From assembly GCA_951812665.1 (NCBI GenBank), contig CATOST010000023.1, positions 124,001 to 188,000 on the forward strand: a stretch of DNA of 64,000 bases, read 5' to 3'. Shown here one piece after another: positions 9,097 through 17,985 of this stretch; within the stretch, counting starts at the first letter, position 1, and the number at the start of each line of letters is the position of its first letter. Under the pieces are notes generated by a model. It had not been told where the DNA came from, did not search any database, and worked only from the letters and a program-made list of their open reading frames with translations. The translations under genes and the position numbers were made by a program. The stretch comes from an uncultured Acidobacteriota bacterium (lineage in GTDB: Bacteria > Acidobacteriota > UBA6911 > RPQK01 > JAJDTT01).

Positions 9097-9891
9097 TCAG
9101 GCCACGGTCCAGCCCGCGTCCACCATCAGGTTGTTCCCGGTGATGTGACGAGCCGATTCGGAGCAGAGAAAGAGAATGACCTCGGCCAGCTCCTGGGGTT
9201 CCACCAGCTCCTTCTGAGGGATGGGCCCGAACATGACCTTCTCCAGAACCTGTTGCCGTGAGAGTCCGTGAAGCTCGGCCTGCTTCTCGATCTGGTTTTC
9301 CACCAAACGAGTCCGCGTATAACCGGGTGACACGGCGTTGACCGTGATGCCCCGGGTGGCCACTTCCAGGGCCACGGTCCGGGTGAGCCCCAGCAGGCCG
9401 TGCTTGGCGCTCACGTAGGCCGTTTTGAAGGGGGAAGCCACCACGGCGTGAATCGAGGTCATGTTGATGATCCGTCCCCACCCCGGGGCTGCCATGCCGG
9501 GTACGAAGCGCCGGATGTAGAGAAAGGGTCCCCGCAGCAGGATGCCGTTCAGCCGGTCCCACTCCGGGATGGGAAACTCCTCCACCGGACTGAGGTATTG
9601 CACGCCGGCGTTGTTGACCAGAATCTGAACCGTCCCCAGCGCCCTGGTGCAGTCTTCGTGGACCCGGTCCACGTCGTCTTCCGCGGCCACGTCCGCGATC
9701 AACGCCAGCGCCCTCCCTCCCTGCTGCTGGATGGAACCCGCTACGGCTTCTACGGCGTCCCGGTCCAGGTCCACGCAGCAGACGGCGGCGCCGGCCGAAG
9801 CCAGAGTGAACGCCACCTCCCGGCCGATGCCGTTGCCCGCTCCCGTCACCAGCGCAACTCGTCCCTCCAGATTCACGGCTGAAGCATTCAT
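9097..9891 (-). CDS. SDR, 3-hydroxybutyrate-dehydrogenase-like
   Basis: A 264-residue classical SDR. Nucleotide loop VTGAGNGIGREVA, NNAGVQYLSPVEEFP, GRIINMTSIHAVVASPFKTA, catalytic YVSAK, and GNNLMVDAGWTVA at the end. The VASPFK-YVSAKHG region and the long LVENQIEKQAELHG insert closely resemble D-3-hydroxybutyrate dehydrogenases, which interconvert 3-hydroxybutyrate and acetoacetate. ATG 9891 overlaps the stop of the small TPR gene by ATGA. It is the last gene of a five-gene minus-strand operon that includes NAD kinase. Exact substrate not proven. Confidence 0.88.
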   Translation of the reverse strand: MNASAVNLEGRVALVTGAGNGIGREVAFTLASAGAAVCCVDLDRDAVEAVAGSIQQQGGRALALIADVAAEDDVDRVHEDCTRALGTVQILVNNAGVQYLSPVEEFPIPEWDRLNGILLRGPFLYIRRFVPGMAAPGWGRIINMTSIHAVVASPFKTAYVSAKHGLLGLTRTVALEVATRGITVNAVSPGYTRTRLVENQIEKQAELHGLSRQQVLEKVMFGPIPQKELVEPQELAEVILFLCSESARHITGNNLMVDAGWTVA

Positions 9892-10223
9892 GGTCCGTCT
9901 TCCTCTCCCTCCAGTTCCTCCAGTGCCCGGACCAGCTCTTCCCGCGCATGCTGGTTCCCCTGCGATTCGGCGATCCGGATGCCGCGAGCGAGGGTCTCCC
10001 GAGCCTGCCCGATTCCTCCTGAAAGGACCAGAGCCGCTCCGAACTGATAGTAGGCAGGGACGTACTGCGGGTGGAGCTCCGCCAAGCGGCCGAAGGCCTG
10101 GATCGCTTCCTCGATCCTGCCCAGCCGTTTGTACTCCATGGCCAGACCGTAAAGCGGAAAGGGATCGCCGGAGCCCTTGGCCGCCAACTGCCGCAGCCTT
10201 TCCAGTCGGGACGGAGCAGACAT
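9888..10223 (-). CDS. Small TPR-repeat protein
   Basis: A 111-residue soluble protein made mainly of two to three TPR-like helical pairs (PFPLYGLAMEYKRLGRIEEAIQAF, then PAYYQFGAALVLSGGIGQARE). The acidic tail is rich in Glu. No signal peptide. It is six bases downstream of nadK and overlaps the next gene by four bases, so it is certainly co-transcribed. Probably a protein-protein interaction adaptor; its partner is unknown. Confidence 0.8.
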   Translation of the reverse strand: MSAPSRLERLRQLAAKGSGDPFPLYGLAMEYKRLGRIEEAIQAFGRLAELHPQYVPAYYQFGAALVLSGGIGQARETLARGIRIAESQGNQHAREELVRALEELEGEEDGP

Positions 10224-10229
10224 GAGTTT

Positions 10230-11102
10230 CTACCTCTGAGCCCATTTGAGCTTCTCTCTCAAGACGTCGAAGAAGCTCTTGTTGTGGGGTTTGATCAGTT
10301 CGATTCGGCGGCGGGAGCTGGTGCAGACGATCTCGTCCTCCTCCGCGAGCTCCACACCCTGCTGGCCGTCGACGGTCAACATGACGTCTTCGCCCGAAGT
10401 CAGAGTGATCCGGATCTCGCTTTCCGGAGGAAAGACCAGAGGGCGGTTGGTCAGGGTGTGGGGGCAGATGGGAGTCACCACGGTGCAGGCCAGGGAGGGC
10501 AGCACGATAGGACCTCCGGCGGCGAGAGAATAGGCGGTGGAGCCGGTCGGAGTGGCGATGATGAGCCCGTCGGCCAGGAACGTGGCCATGAAATCCTCAT
10601 CGATGTAGGCATCCAACTGGATGATCCGGGCCAGGGCGCCCTTGGTGATGACCACGTCGTTCAGGGCGTGAAAGCTGGCGCTGGACCCGTCGCGCCGCTT
10701 GACGGTGGCGTCGAGAAGCCGTCTCTCGTCGATCCGATGCTTGCCCTTCAGCAGCCGGTCGAGGGCTTCATACAGCTCGTCCAGAGTGACCTCGGTGAGG
10801 AATCCCAGAGAACCCAGATTCACTGCCAGGATGGGTGCGTCGTTGTCACCGATCGCCCGGGCCACCGAGAGGATGGTGCCGTCGCCTCCGAAGACGATGA
10901 TGGCGTCGACCTGGGATGGCATCTGCTCCCGGGTCACTCCCGCGTATCCCGAGAGTCCGAAGTTCTCCAGGACGCTCTCCTCCACCAGCGTCTCGCATCC
11001 TCTCCGGCGCAGCCAATGCAAGATCTCCTCCAGGCTGCGGGCGAACTCGGTGCGGTGCGGTTTGGAAACGACACCCACTCTCAAAGTCGTTGTTCTCCCC
11101 AA
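10230..11102 (-). CDS. nadK: NAD kinase
   Basis: A 290-residue ATP-NAD kinase that phosphorylates NAD to NADP. Diagnostic motifs: FGGDGTILSVAR (about residues 72-83), NLGSLGFLTEV, LNDVVITKGA, and the C-terminal LADGLIIATPTGSTAYSLAA. The length is normal for the family. The start is uncertain: TTG 11102 gives the length stated, while TTG 11084 or GTG 11078 lie closer to the first beta strand and follow GGGGAG. Third gene of the operon that also carries an NAD(P)-dependent dehydrogenase, so cofactor supply and use are linked. Cytoplasmic. Confidence 0.95.
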   Translation of the reverse strand: MGRTTTLRVGVVSKPHRTEFARSLEEILHWLRRRGCETLVEESVLENFGLSGYAGVTREQMPSQVDAIIVFGGDGTILSVARAIGDNDAPILAVNLGSLGFLTEVTLDELYEALDRLLKGKHRIDERRLLDATVKRRDGSSASFHALNDVVITKGALARIIQLDAYIDEDFMATFLADGLIIATPTGSTAYSLAAGGPIVLPSLACTVVTPICPHTLTNRPLVFPPESEIRITLTSGEDVMLTVDGQQGVELAEEDEIVCTSSRRRIELIKPHNKSFFDVLREKLKWAQR

Positions 11103-11124
11103 GAATTGAGTTCGTTCAGGTCTC

Positions 11125-11400
11125 TCAGCTCCGGCCTCCCTGAAGGAACTTGTCCCGGCATTCCTCGGAACAGAAGTAAAGGTTCATGTCCTTGGTGCGG
11201 GTTCGGACCGCCAGGTCGGTGGCGACGTAGATGCCGCATTGGGGATCTTTCACCATCTGTCCCCGGACGGTAGTGCGGACTCGGCTTGAACCGCCCCGGA
11301 ACCGGCTTCGTGAGGCCTTTCGGCGGGTTCCGAAAAGACGGGCGATGAGCGCCCGGACCACCAGGAGAAGAAGCAGAAAGATCAGAATCCGGAACAACAA
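11125..11400 (-). CDS. PP0621-like small membrane protein with Cys motif
   Basis: A 91-residue protein: one N-terminal membrane helix (FRILIFLLLLLVVRALIA), a basic linker, then a compact C-terminal domain MVKDPQCGIYV...YFCSEECRDKFL with CxxxC-type cysteines resembling YHS, TRASH or PP0621 metal-binding segments. TTG 11400 is the likely start, with GAGGA seven to eight bases upstream. It is 10 bases from the preceding TPR gene and 22 from nadK. Metal binding is inferred from the cysteines, not shown. Confidence 0.75.
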   Translation of the reverse strand: MLFRILIFLLLLLVVRALIARLFGTRRKASRSRFRGGSSRVRTTVRGQMVKDPQCGIYVATDLAVRTRTKDMNLYFCSEECRDKFLQGGRS

Positions 11401-11410
11401 CTGTCCATCC

Positions 11411-12001
11411 TCAGGACTGCTCTTGATTCAGGTGTTCGCGAGCGTTGTTGATGTGTTTCTCGATCTGCTCCCTGTGAGGATACTCCGGGTGGGCCGCCAA
11501 GAGTCTCTGCCAGATCCGGATCGCCGCTTCGAATTCGCCGGTAGCGAAGTGGGCGATGCCCAGATTCTGCAGGGTCTGGGGGTGATTCGGGTCCAGGGAA
11601 AGGGACTTCCGATAGGACTCGATGGCCGATTCCACCTGTCCCTGGTAGAGCTGAGCCGTTCCCAGGTCGGTTCGGACGCTCACGTTGCCGGGATCCAAAT
11701 CCAGGGCCTCCGTATACCAGGAGGCGGCTGCGTCGAAGCGCTTCATGTCGTAGTACGAATTGCCCAGGAGGATTCGCACTTCCTTGTCTTCGGGATGGTC
11801 CCTGGCACGCTCCTGGAGCTTGGCCAACTGTTCCAGCACTTCCGGCGGGGGATGATCGGAAGGCAGGGCGGAGGAGTTTTCCTGCGCTGGGGGCGCCGGC
11901 TCGGAAACGGTGGCCTCTTGCTGAATTCGAGCGGCGAAGAAACCGAGGATGAACCCTATGACGACGCCCGTCGCCGCCGCCACCCGCAGTTTGTTCTGCA
12001 T
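11411..12001 (-). CDS. Membrane-anchored TPR protein, CcmH/NrfG-like
   Basis: A 196-residue protein. ATG 12001 is chosen because it begins MQNKLRVAAATGVVIGFILG, one membrane anchor; the frame is open further upstream but has no domain there. After a Pro/Glu-rich linker there are three TPRs (EVRILLGNSYYDMKRFDAAASW, VRTDLGTAQLYQGQVESAIE, TLQNLGIAHFATGEFEAAIR). The layout recalls the TPR module of cytochrome c biogenesis factors CcmH/CycH, but no cytochrome genes are nearby. First gene of the five-gene minus-strand operon ending in the dehydrogenase. Confidence 0.8.
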   Translation of the reverse strand: MQNKLRVAAATGVVIGFILGFFAARIQQEATVSEPAPPAQENSSALPSDHPPPEVLEQLAKLQERARDHPEDKEVRILLGNSYYDMKRFDAAASWYTEALDLDPGNVSVRTDLGTAQLYQGQVESAIESYRKSLSLDPNHPQTLQNLGIAHFATGEFEAAIRIWQRLLAAHPEYPHREQIEKHINNAREHLNQEQS

Positions 12002-12102
12002 CGGGCCGCGTATGTTATCATAGTTTCCTCGGTGGGCCGTTGAAGTTTCGGCGGATTCCATGAATTTGCGAGGCGCACTTCCCCTCCAAGGACCGTTAAA
12101 CC

Positions 12103-12810
12103 ATGTATCGAGGCCAGGATATCGGTGATCGCGATCAACTCGTTGCGACTTGTATCGAGATCCTGAAGTCCGGCAACGAAGCCGAGCGGTACAAGATCCT
12201 TCCTCACGTGAGTGTGACTCGTTGCCAGCGTTTCCTGGACCCGTTGCTGGGAATGCTGGGCTCCGGCACCCCGGGCGACCAGGAATTTGCGGCGCTGGCA
12301 CTGGGGGCGTTGGGCGATCCCGCGGCGATCGACCCGTTGTTCGCTGTCTTGCAGGACACCCACATCTTCAATAAGGGCCGGAACCGCTCTCTGGAAGCCG
12401 CCGTCATCCTCACTCTTGGCGAGATCGGCCACGAGAAAGCCGTCGATCTTCTGCTCCAAGTCTATGGCCTGCGGTATCTCGGTGAGTCGTCCGCCCACAA
12501 CCGCAAGGTGAACGTGCTGTCGGCGTTGGGTCTGCTGGCTCAGCAGGGAAGCGAGCGTGCTGTGGAGCAGTTGTTGGACCTGGCCACCCAGGAGCAATCC
12601 GACCGGCAGGCGCAGGCGGTCACCGAATTGTCCGTTGCCTATTGGCATCGAGCCAACGAGGTTCCGGATACGGTCCTGAAGGCCATGTACAAGATGACCC
12701 AGTCTGGCGCCGATGAAGTCCGAAGGGCGGCGGTCGCTGCCCTCTCCACCCTGGCGAACCTGGGTTGCCGCAGGGCCGAAGGCTATTTCTCCGCTCCGGC
12801 GTCCAGCTGA
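12103..12810 (+). CDS. HEAT-repeat protein
   Basis: A 235-residue all-helical protein with HEAT-like repeats: DPLLGMLGSGTPGDQEFAAL, ALGALGDPAAIDPLFAVL, LEAAVILTLGEIGHEKAVDL, VNVLSALGLLAQQGSERAV and EVRRAAVAALSTLANLG. No signal peptide, so cytoplasmic. It stands alone on the plus strand, diverging from the TPR operon (101-base gap). The function is not evident; such proteins act as scaffolds or phycobilisome-lyase-like modules, for which there is no other evidence here. Confidence 0.78.
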   Translation: MYRGQDIGDRDQLVATCIEILKSGNEAERYKILPHVSVTRCQRFLDPLLGMLGSGTPGDQEFAALALGALGDPAAIDPLFAVLQDTHIFNKGRNRSLEAAVILTLGEIGHEKAVDLLLQVYGLRYLGESSAHNRKVNVLSALGLLAQQGSERAVEQLLDLATQEQSDRQAQAVTELSVAYWHRANEVPDTVLKAMYKMTQSGADEVRRAAVAALSTLANLGCRRAEGYFSAPASS

Positions 12811-12991
12811 AACCGGGTCCGCAATCTCTAGTCCCGTCTCTCCAAAGAAAGCTGTCTCCCTGCCATCCAACCCGGTTCCAGGTATTGGTGCGCACCAGAG
12901 GTAGTGAAATCGGCGAGACACGAATCGGGAGGAACCGGACAGCGCCCGTCTCTGCCGCCAATCAGGAGATAACCCCGGCCCGGTGAGGCTG

Positions 12992-14014
12992 TTATTGACT
13001 GCCCTTCAGCTGCTTGACCAGATCGCGGGCCACAGGCGCGTTCTCGCCGTTGGGGTTGAGCTTGGCGTATTCGGCCAGATGCGTAATGGCCCCGTCCAGC
13101 TTGTTCATGCCCAGCAGTACGATACCGAGCTGGTAGTGGGCTTCGGCGTGCGAGGGGTCGGAGGTGACCGCATTTTGCAGGGCCTCCGCCGCCTCTCTGT
13201 TCTGTCCCTTGTTGATGAAGGTGACGCCCATATTGTAGTAGTTGATGGCGGCGGCGGCCGGGTCGATGGCGGCGTTGAGTTCGGCCGATTTCTTGAAGAA
13301 TTCCTCGGCTTTGGCCGAATTTCCCATGTTGGCGTAGATGTTTCCCAGGTTCTGGTAGAAGTTGGCGTTGCTGGGAGCCAACTCGATGGCCTTGTCGTAG
13401 GCTCCAATGGCGTCGTTGTGTTTGTTCAATTTCAGGTAGGCGTTGCCGAGATTGGCCCAGATGGCCGGCCGTTTGGGATCCTTGGCGACGCATTCCCGGA
13501 AGGCCACCACAGATTCCTCGAACTGTCCCAGATTGAAGGCCATGATTCCCCGGTTGTAGGCGGCCCGGACTTCCTTGACCACGGTCTGCTGCTTCATGAA
13601 CTGTGCGCGTTCTTCCTTGCTCATCTCGAAGGCCAGCTTGCCCGACTTGCCCTCCTTGAGGGTGAAGTCGACGACCCCCCGCTTGCCGCCGCCCCGGGGG
13701 TCGAAGCCGCCGTCATCGACGCCGAAACTGGCGCGAACGCCGGACTCGTACTCGGTGCGGTAACCCGGCTTGCGAGCCACCACCGTGTAGGTGGCCTGGA
13801 GACTCACCGCGCCGTGGTAGTACTTGCCCTTCTTGTTGGTCTTGAGATTGTATTTCCGGCTGGTGTTCTCGCTTCGAATCGAGACCTCGACTCCCTCGAG
13901 GGGTTTGCCGGCCGCGTCCTTGACCGTTCCCTCCAATTGTCCCACCTGAGCTTCCAGGCTCGGAGCGGTGAGAAGGAGCAGGACGATGGCAACGAAAATC
14001 GTGGAGTATTTCAT
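12992..14014 (-). CDS. Secreted TPR protein with carboxypeptidase-regulatory-like domain
   Basis: A 340-residue protein. ATG 14014 begins a signal peptide (KYSTIFVAIVLLLLTAPSLEA); further upstream the frame lacks a signal. Residues about 27-90 are a carboxypeptidase-regulatory-like beta domain (LEGTVKDAAGKPLEGVEVSI). From about residue 165, five TPR units follow (VVAFRECVAKDPKRPAIWAN, AIWANLGNAYLKLNKHND, NFYQNLGNIYANMGNSAKAE, INYYNMGVTFINKGQNREA, AHYQLGIVLLGMNKLDG). Same architecture as 2266-3312, so the two are probably paralogues. Likely periplasmic. Seventeen bases after the helicase gene on the same strand. Confidence 0.85.
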   Translation of the reverse strand: MKYSTIFVAIVLLLLTAPSLEAQVGQLEGTVKDAAGKPLEGVEVSIRSENTSRKYNLKTNKKGKYYHGAVSLQATYTVVARKPGYRTEYESGVRASFGVDDGGFDPRGGGKRGVVDFTLKEGKSGKLAFEMSKEERAQFMKQQTVVKEVRAAYNRGIMAFNLGQFEESVVAFRECVAKDPKRPAIWANLGNAYLKLNKHNDAIGAYDKAIELAPSNANFYQNLGNIYANMGNSAKAEEFFKKSAELNAAIDPAAAAINYYNMGVTFINKGQNREAAEALQNAVTSDPSHAEAHYQLGIVLLGMNKLDGAITHLAEYAKLNPNGENAPVARDLVKQLKGSQ

Positions 14015-14031
14015 GAGTCCGCCTTTCTCAT

Positions 14032-16002
14032 TTACGGCCATTCCGAAGCCGGATCGGGCTGATCCTGGCCCCGGGACCACCACTGATTGGCTGAGATCCT
14101 GATGGCGTCAATTTTATCGACGATGGGAAAGCTTGGCAAGCTGCGGGTGAAGAGGGATCCGTAGCGCCGCGTGCGAAGGCGGCTGTCGAACACCCCCAGT
14201 ACCCCGCGGTCTTCCCGAGAGCGAATCAGACGCCCCAACCCCTGTCGCAGGGCGATGACGGCCGCCGGTACCGAGTAGCGGAGAAACGGGTTTTCCCCCT
14301 GTTCCTCCAGCCGGCTGAGCCGGGCCGCCACCACCGGTTCGGTGGGGACCTGGAAGGGGAGTTTGTCGATCAGGACCGCCCTCAGGGCGTCTCCCGGAAC
14401 GTCCACTCCCTGCCAGAAGCTGGAGGTGGCGCAGAGCACCGCGTGAGGCGTCTGCCGGAACTCGTGGAGCAACTGCGACTTGGGACGGTCCCCTTGGCGG
14501 AGCAGGGGGTAGGGCAGGCGTTCAAGCAACAGGTCGTGGACCCGGTTGAGCTGCAGATAGCTGGTGAAGAGCAGGAACGCGTGCCCTTGGGTCAGCTCGA
14601 GGATCTCCTCCAATTGCCGGACCAGTTGGATCAGGTACCCGGGTGAACCCGGCTCCGGGAAGCGCTTGGGAATGTAGAGGAGCGACTGTTTGGCGTAGTC
14701 GAACTCGCCGGCGGCGAGCAACTGGCGAGCCTCGCCGAGGCCCAGGCGGGTCCGAACGTAGGAGAAGTCTCCGTTGGTGGTGAGAGTTGCGGAGACCAGT
14801 ATGGCGGACGGGACCTGGGAAAAGAGCCTCTGTTCCAAGGTTGAGGCCACCTCGATCGGAGTCAGATTGAGGAATGTGCCGCGGCCCCGGCGCCGCATCC
14901 AGTGGACACTCTCCCGATCTTCCAGGTCGAAGAATCGTTCCAGGTGAAGGGCCAGCGATTCCACCCGGCGCAGCAGCATGTCCCGTTCCTGGTGGGACGG
15001 GTCCCGCAGGCTCAATTCGTCGTGCAGGTTCGACAAGGTCCTTGCCAACTGGCGATAGGCGCCGAGGGCGGGAACACGCAAGTCGGCCGGCGTGCCGTCG
15101 GATCGTCTCGCCGAGTCGAGAGCCCAGGTGCCTTCAGCGGCCGGCAGAGCGGAAAACAACATCTCGGCACGGGACTCGAGGTCGCGGACGGCCCGCATCG
15201 ATTCGGTGTCGGGGTAGGATGCAGCCAGATCCCGAGCCAGCTCCTCGACCTGATAGCTGCTGATTCGTTTCCCCAGGTGGGTGCAGGCGATCTCCTCGAC
15301 CGCGTGAGCTTCATCCAGGATCAGCGTGGAGAATTCGGGGAGGATGCTCCCCAGCTCATCGACTTCGAGGGCCAGATGAGCGAAGAAAAGGGCATGGTTG
15401 ACGATGATGACGTCTGCTTCCAGAGCCTTTTTGCGCATGCGCGTGATGAAGCAGCGATCGAAGTGGGGGCATTTCTGACCGGTGCAACTCTCGCTCCGGG
15501 CATCCAGGTCCCTCCAGAGGGGATCCGAATCGGACATCCATTCCAATTCGGAACGGTCGCCGGTTTCGGTCTCGAGAGCCCACTCCGAAAGGGCCTGCCG
15601 AGACTGGAGCCACTCGTGGGACAGGGAAAGCGATCTGGTCTGCCCTTCCAGCTTACGGAGACAGAGATAGTTCTGGCGCCCCTTCATGTAGGTCACCTTC
15701 ATGTCGGGGAACAGGTGCTGCCGAATGAAGGGGATGTCTTTCAGGTAGAGCTGTTCTTGAAGATTCCTTGTTGCCGTGGAGATGATGGTCTTGCGGCGGC
15801 TGGCGATGGCCGGGACCAGATAGGCCAGAGTCTTGCCGGTTCCGGTGCCGGCTTCGGCACAGAGGTGATGGCCCTGCTGGATTGCTTCCAGAACCGAGAG
15901 GGACAGTTCCAGTTGGGAAGGCCGGTACTCGTAACCCGGGAGTTCTCCGGCCAGCAGCCCTCCCGGGGAGAAGACCTCCTGAAGTGTGAATTCGGACGCC
16001 AT
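14032..16002 (-). CDS. dinG: DinG/XPD-type ATP-dependent DNA helicase
   Basis: A 656-residue superfamily 2 helicase. Walker A is AEAGTGTGKTLAYL (about residues 49-62), the DEAH box is LILDEAHAVEE, and motif VI is GLGRLIRSREDRGVLG. Four cysteines of the XPD-like 4Fe-4S cluster are visible: NYLCLRKL, then C, C and C in SCTGQKCPHFDRC. These enzymes unwind DNA 5'-3' and act in repair of structured or damaged DNA. It could equally be called a YoaA-type helicase. Co-directional with glyA 58 bases upstream. Length is normal for the family. Confidence 0.93.
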   Translation of the reverse strand: MASEFTLQEVFSPGGLLAGELPGYEYRPSQLELSLSVLEAIQQGHHLCAEAGTGTGKTLAYLVPAIASRRKTIISTATRNLQEQLYLKDIPFIRQHLFPDMKVTYMKGRQNYLCLRKLEGQTRSLSLSHEWLQSRQALSEWALETETGDRSELEWMSDSDPLWRDLDARSESCTGQKCPHFDRCFITRMRKKALEADVIIVNHALFFAHLALEVDELGSILPEFSTLILDEAHAVEEIACTHLGKRISSYQVEELARDLAASYPDTESMRAVRDLESRAEMLFSALPAAEGTWALDSARRSDGTPADLRVPALGAYRQLARTLSNLHDELSLRDPSHQERDMLLRRVESLALHLERFFDLEDRESVHWMRRRGRGTFLNLTPIEVASTLEQRLFSQVPSAILVSATLTTNGDFSYVRTRLGLGEARQLLAAGEFDYAKQSLLYIPKRFPEPGSPGYLIQLVRQLEEILELTQGHAFLLFTSYLQLNRVHDLLLERLPYPLLRQGDRPKSQLLHEFRQTPHAVLCATSSFWQGVDVPGDALRAVLIDKLPFQVPTEPVVAARLSRLEEQGENPFLRYSVPAAVIALRQGLGRLIRSREDRGVLGVFDSRLRTRRYGSLFTRSLPSFPIVDKIDAIRISANQWWSRGQDQPDPASEWP

Positions 16003-16060
16003 GACGCCGGCGTTCCCCTTTCCCGCCTCCCCTGGTGCCGGCCCGCTCTCGAGAGCTCGG

Positions 16061-17320
16061 TCACGCAGGCTGCCGCAGCCGGTCGGCGTAAAAGGAGTGA
16101 CGGCCGGTCAGCGATACGACTTCGCGGCCGATTCCGTCCAGAACCCGCTCGTCATCGCAGTTCGTGAGAGCCTCGCCGATCCAACCGCCGATTCGATCCA
16201 TTTCGGCCTCTTTCATGCCGCAGGTGGTCACCGTGGGGGTCCCGACCCGGATCCCGCTGGTGACCAGTGGAGGATGGGTGTCGAAAGGGATCGTGTTCTT
16301 GTTGACTGTGATCCGTGCCCGCTCCAGCGTCGCTTCCGCCCGTTTGCCCGTCAAGCCTCGTGAGAGGCAGTCCACCAGGAAAAGGTGGTTGTCGGTGCCT
16401 CCCGAAACGATCCGGAACCCCGGTTCCGCGACACTTCGGGCCAAGGCCTTGGCGTTGGAAAGGACTTGGCCCTGATAGCTCTTGAAGCCGGGGCTGAGGG
16501 CTTCCTTGAGGCAGACCGCCTTGGCCGCGATGATGTGAACCAGAGGCCCGCCCTGGGTGCCGGGAAAGACCAGCCGGTTGAGTCGCTTCTTGTGCTCTTC
16601 GCGGCAGAGGACGATGCCGCCTCTGGGGCCGCGAAGGGTCTTGTGGGTCGTCGTCGTGACGAAATCGGCGAAGGGAATGGGGCTGGGATGCAGGCCGGCC
16701 GCCACCGGACCGGCGATGTGAGCAATGTCGGCCAGCAGATAAGCCCCGACGCCTCGAGCGATCTGGGCCAGGCGATCAAAATGGATGATCCGGCTGTAAG
16801 CGCTGGCCCCGGCTACGATCATTCGGGGCTGCTCCCGTTTGGCCAGATCCTCCAACTCGTCGTAGTCGATCTCTTCCGTGTCCCGGCGAACCCCGTAGGC
16901 GGCGACGCGGAAATACTTCCCGGAAAAATTGAGTGGGTGCCCATGGGACAGGTGGCCCCCGTGGGACAGGTTCATACCCAGAATCTTGTCACCCGGCTCG
17001 AGCGCGGACAGATAGACGGCGATGTTGGCTTGGGTCCCCGAGTGGGGCTGGACGTTGGCGTGGTCGGCGCCGAAGAGCTGCTTGGCTCTCTCGATGGCCA
17101 ACGACTCCACCACGTCCACATGCTCGCAGCCTCCATAGTACCGGCGGCCCGGGTAGCCTTCCGCGTACTTGTTGGTGAAGACCGATCCCATGGCCTCCAG
17201 GACGGCCTCACTGACGTAGTTCTCGGAGGCGATGAGCTCCAGGGTCTCGCTCTGCCTGCGGGTTTCGTTGGAGACGGCCTCGGCCACCTCCGGGTCTGTC
17301 TCGTACAAGGTTCGATGCAT
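16061..17320 (-). CDS. glyA: Serine hydroxymethyltransferase
   Basis: A 419-residue PLP enzyme that converts serine and tetrahydrofolate to glycine and methylene-tetrahydrofolate. Diagnostic segments: [47 protein letters not shown], the PLP lysine in [14 protein letters not shown] and [14 protein letters not shown] 17320 is chosen; a TTG at 17338 would overlap the presumed GGAG site. It follows rpiB on the same strand with a 155-base gap, an adjacency common in bacteria. Feeds one-carbon units to purine synthesis, for which purN and purM are also in this window. Confidence 0.97.
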   Translation of the reverse strand: MHRTLYETDPEVAEAVSNETRRQSETLELIASENYVSEAVLEAMGSVFTNKYAEGYPGRRYYGGCEHVDVVESLAIERAKQLFGADHANVQPHSGTQANIAVYLSALEPGDKILGMNLSHGGHLSHGHPLNFSGKYFRVAAYGVRRDTEEIDYDELEDLAKREQPRMIVAGASAYSRIIHFDRLAQIARGVGAYLLADIAHIAGPVAAGLHPSPIPFADFVTTTTHKTLRGPRGGIVLCREEHKKRLNRLVFPGTQGGPLVHIIAAKAVCLKEALSPGFKSYQGQVLSNAKALARSVAEPGFRIVSGGTDNHLFLVDCLSRGLTGKRAEATLERARITVNKNTIPFDTHPPLVTSGIRVGTPTVTTCGMKEAEMDRIGGWIGEALTNCDDERVLDGIGREVVSLTGRHSFYADRLRQPA

Positions 17321-17475
17321 GGTTGTTCGCTTCTCCAATCGCGGCCTGGGACCGGCTGCCTTCGTTGGTCCCGTGGTGCCGCTATGCGTCCCCGCCGCGC
17401 CTTGACCAGCGGGTGCTTCACCGGTTCTCTTGGTCTGCAGGGACGGTCGCCACGGCCTGTCGAGCGCCGGCGGAG

Positions 17476-17913
17476 TCAGCGCTCCAGCGAGGAAATCTTG
17501 CGGACTCGGCGGTCATGGCGGCCGCCTTCAAAACTGACTCGGAGCCATTCTCGCACCATGGAAAGGGCCAGCTCCGGCTCCAGAGTCCGAGCGCCCAAGG
17601 CCAGTACGTTGGATTGGTTGTGTTGGCGGCTGAGACGCACCGTTTCCAGGTCGTGGCAGACGGCCGCCCGGACCCCGGAGATCTTGTTGGCGGCGATGGC
17701 CATGCCGATTCCGGTGCCGCAGACGAGGATGCCGCGCTCGGCGCTGCCCGAGGAGACACCCTGGGCCACGGACGCCGCGAAGTCGGGGTAGTCCACGCTC
17801 TCGCCCGTGTGGGCCCCCTGGTCGGTGACCTCGTGATGATGGGCTTCGAGCAGGTTCTTGATCTGCTCTTTGAGGGCCACTCCGGCGTGATCAGCGCCAA
17901 TCCAAATCTGCAT
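17476..17913 (-). CDS. rpiB: Ribose 5-phosphate isomerase B
   Basis: A 145-residue RpiB/LacA-family isomerase that interconverts ribose 5-phosphate and ribulose 5-phosphate. ATG 17913 starts [15 protein letters not shown]; the upstream extension of the frame has no homology pattern. Conserved [13 protein letters not shown] holds the catalytic cysteine, and DYPDFA and [11 protein letters not shown] are typical. Length is normal. Divergent from proS across 72 bases. Confidence 0.95.
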   Translation of the reverse strand: MQIWIGADHAGVALKEQIKNLLEAHHHEVTDQGAHTGESVDYPDFAASVAQGVSSGSAERGILVCGTGIGMAIAANKISGVRAAVCHDLETVRLSRQHNQSNVLALGARTLEPELALSMVREWLRVSFEGGRHDRRVRKISSLER

Positions 17914-17985
17914 GCGCGAGGCTCCGACAGGGGATGGTAGCTCACTTGACTTGATCCGGTCAAACCGATAAAAACGGCGCTTCCC

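Noticed and set aside
12811..12991. Gap between the HEAT protein and the TPR gene as a small gene or RNA
   Set aside because: No frame with a start and ribosome site, no hairpin with T-tract, no recognised RNA motif.
17946..17972. TTGACT followed by GATAAA in the rpiB-proS gap as a proS promoter
   Set aside because: Spacing is only 15 bases and the -10 match is poor, so it was not listed as a feature.
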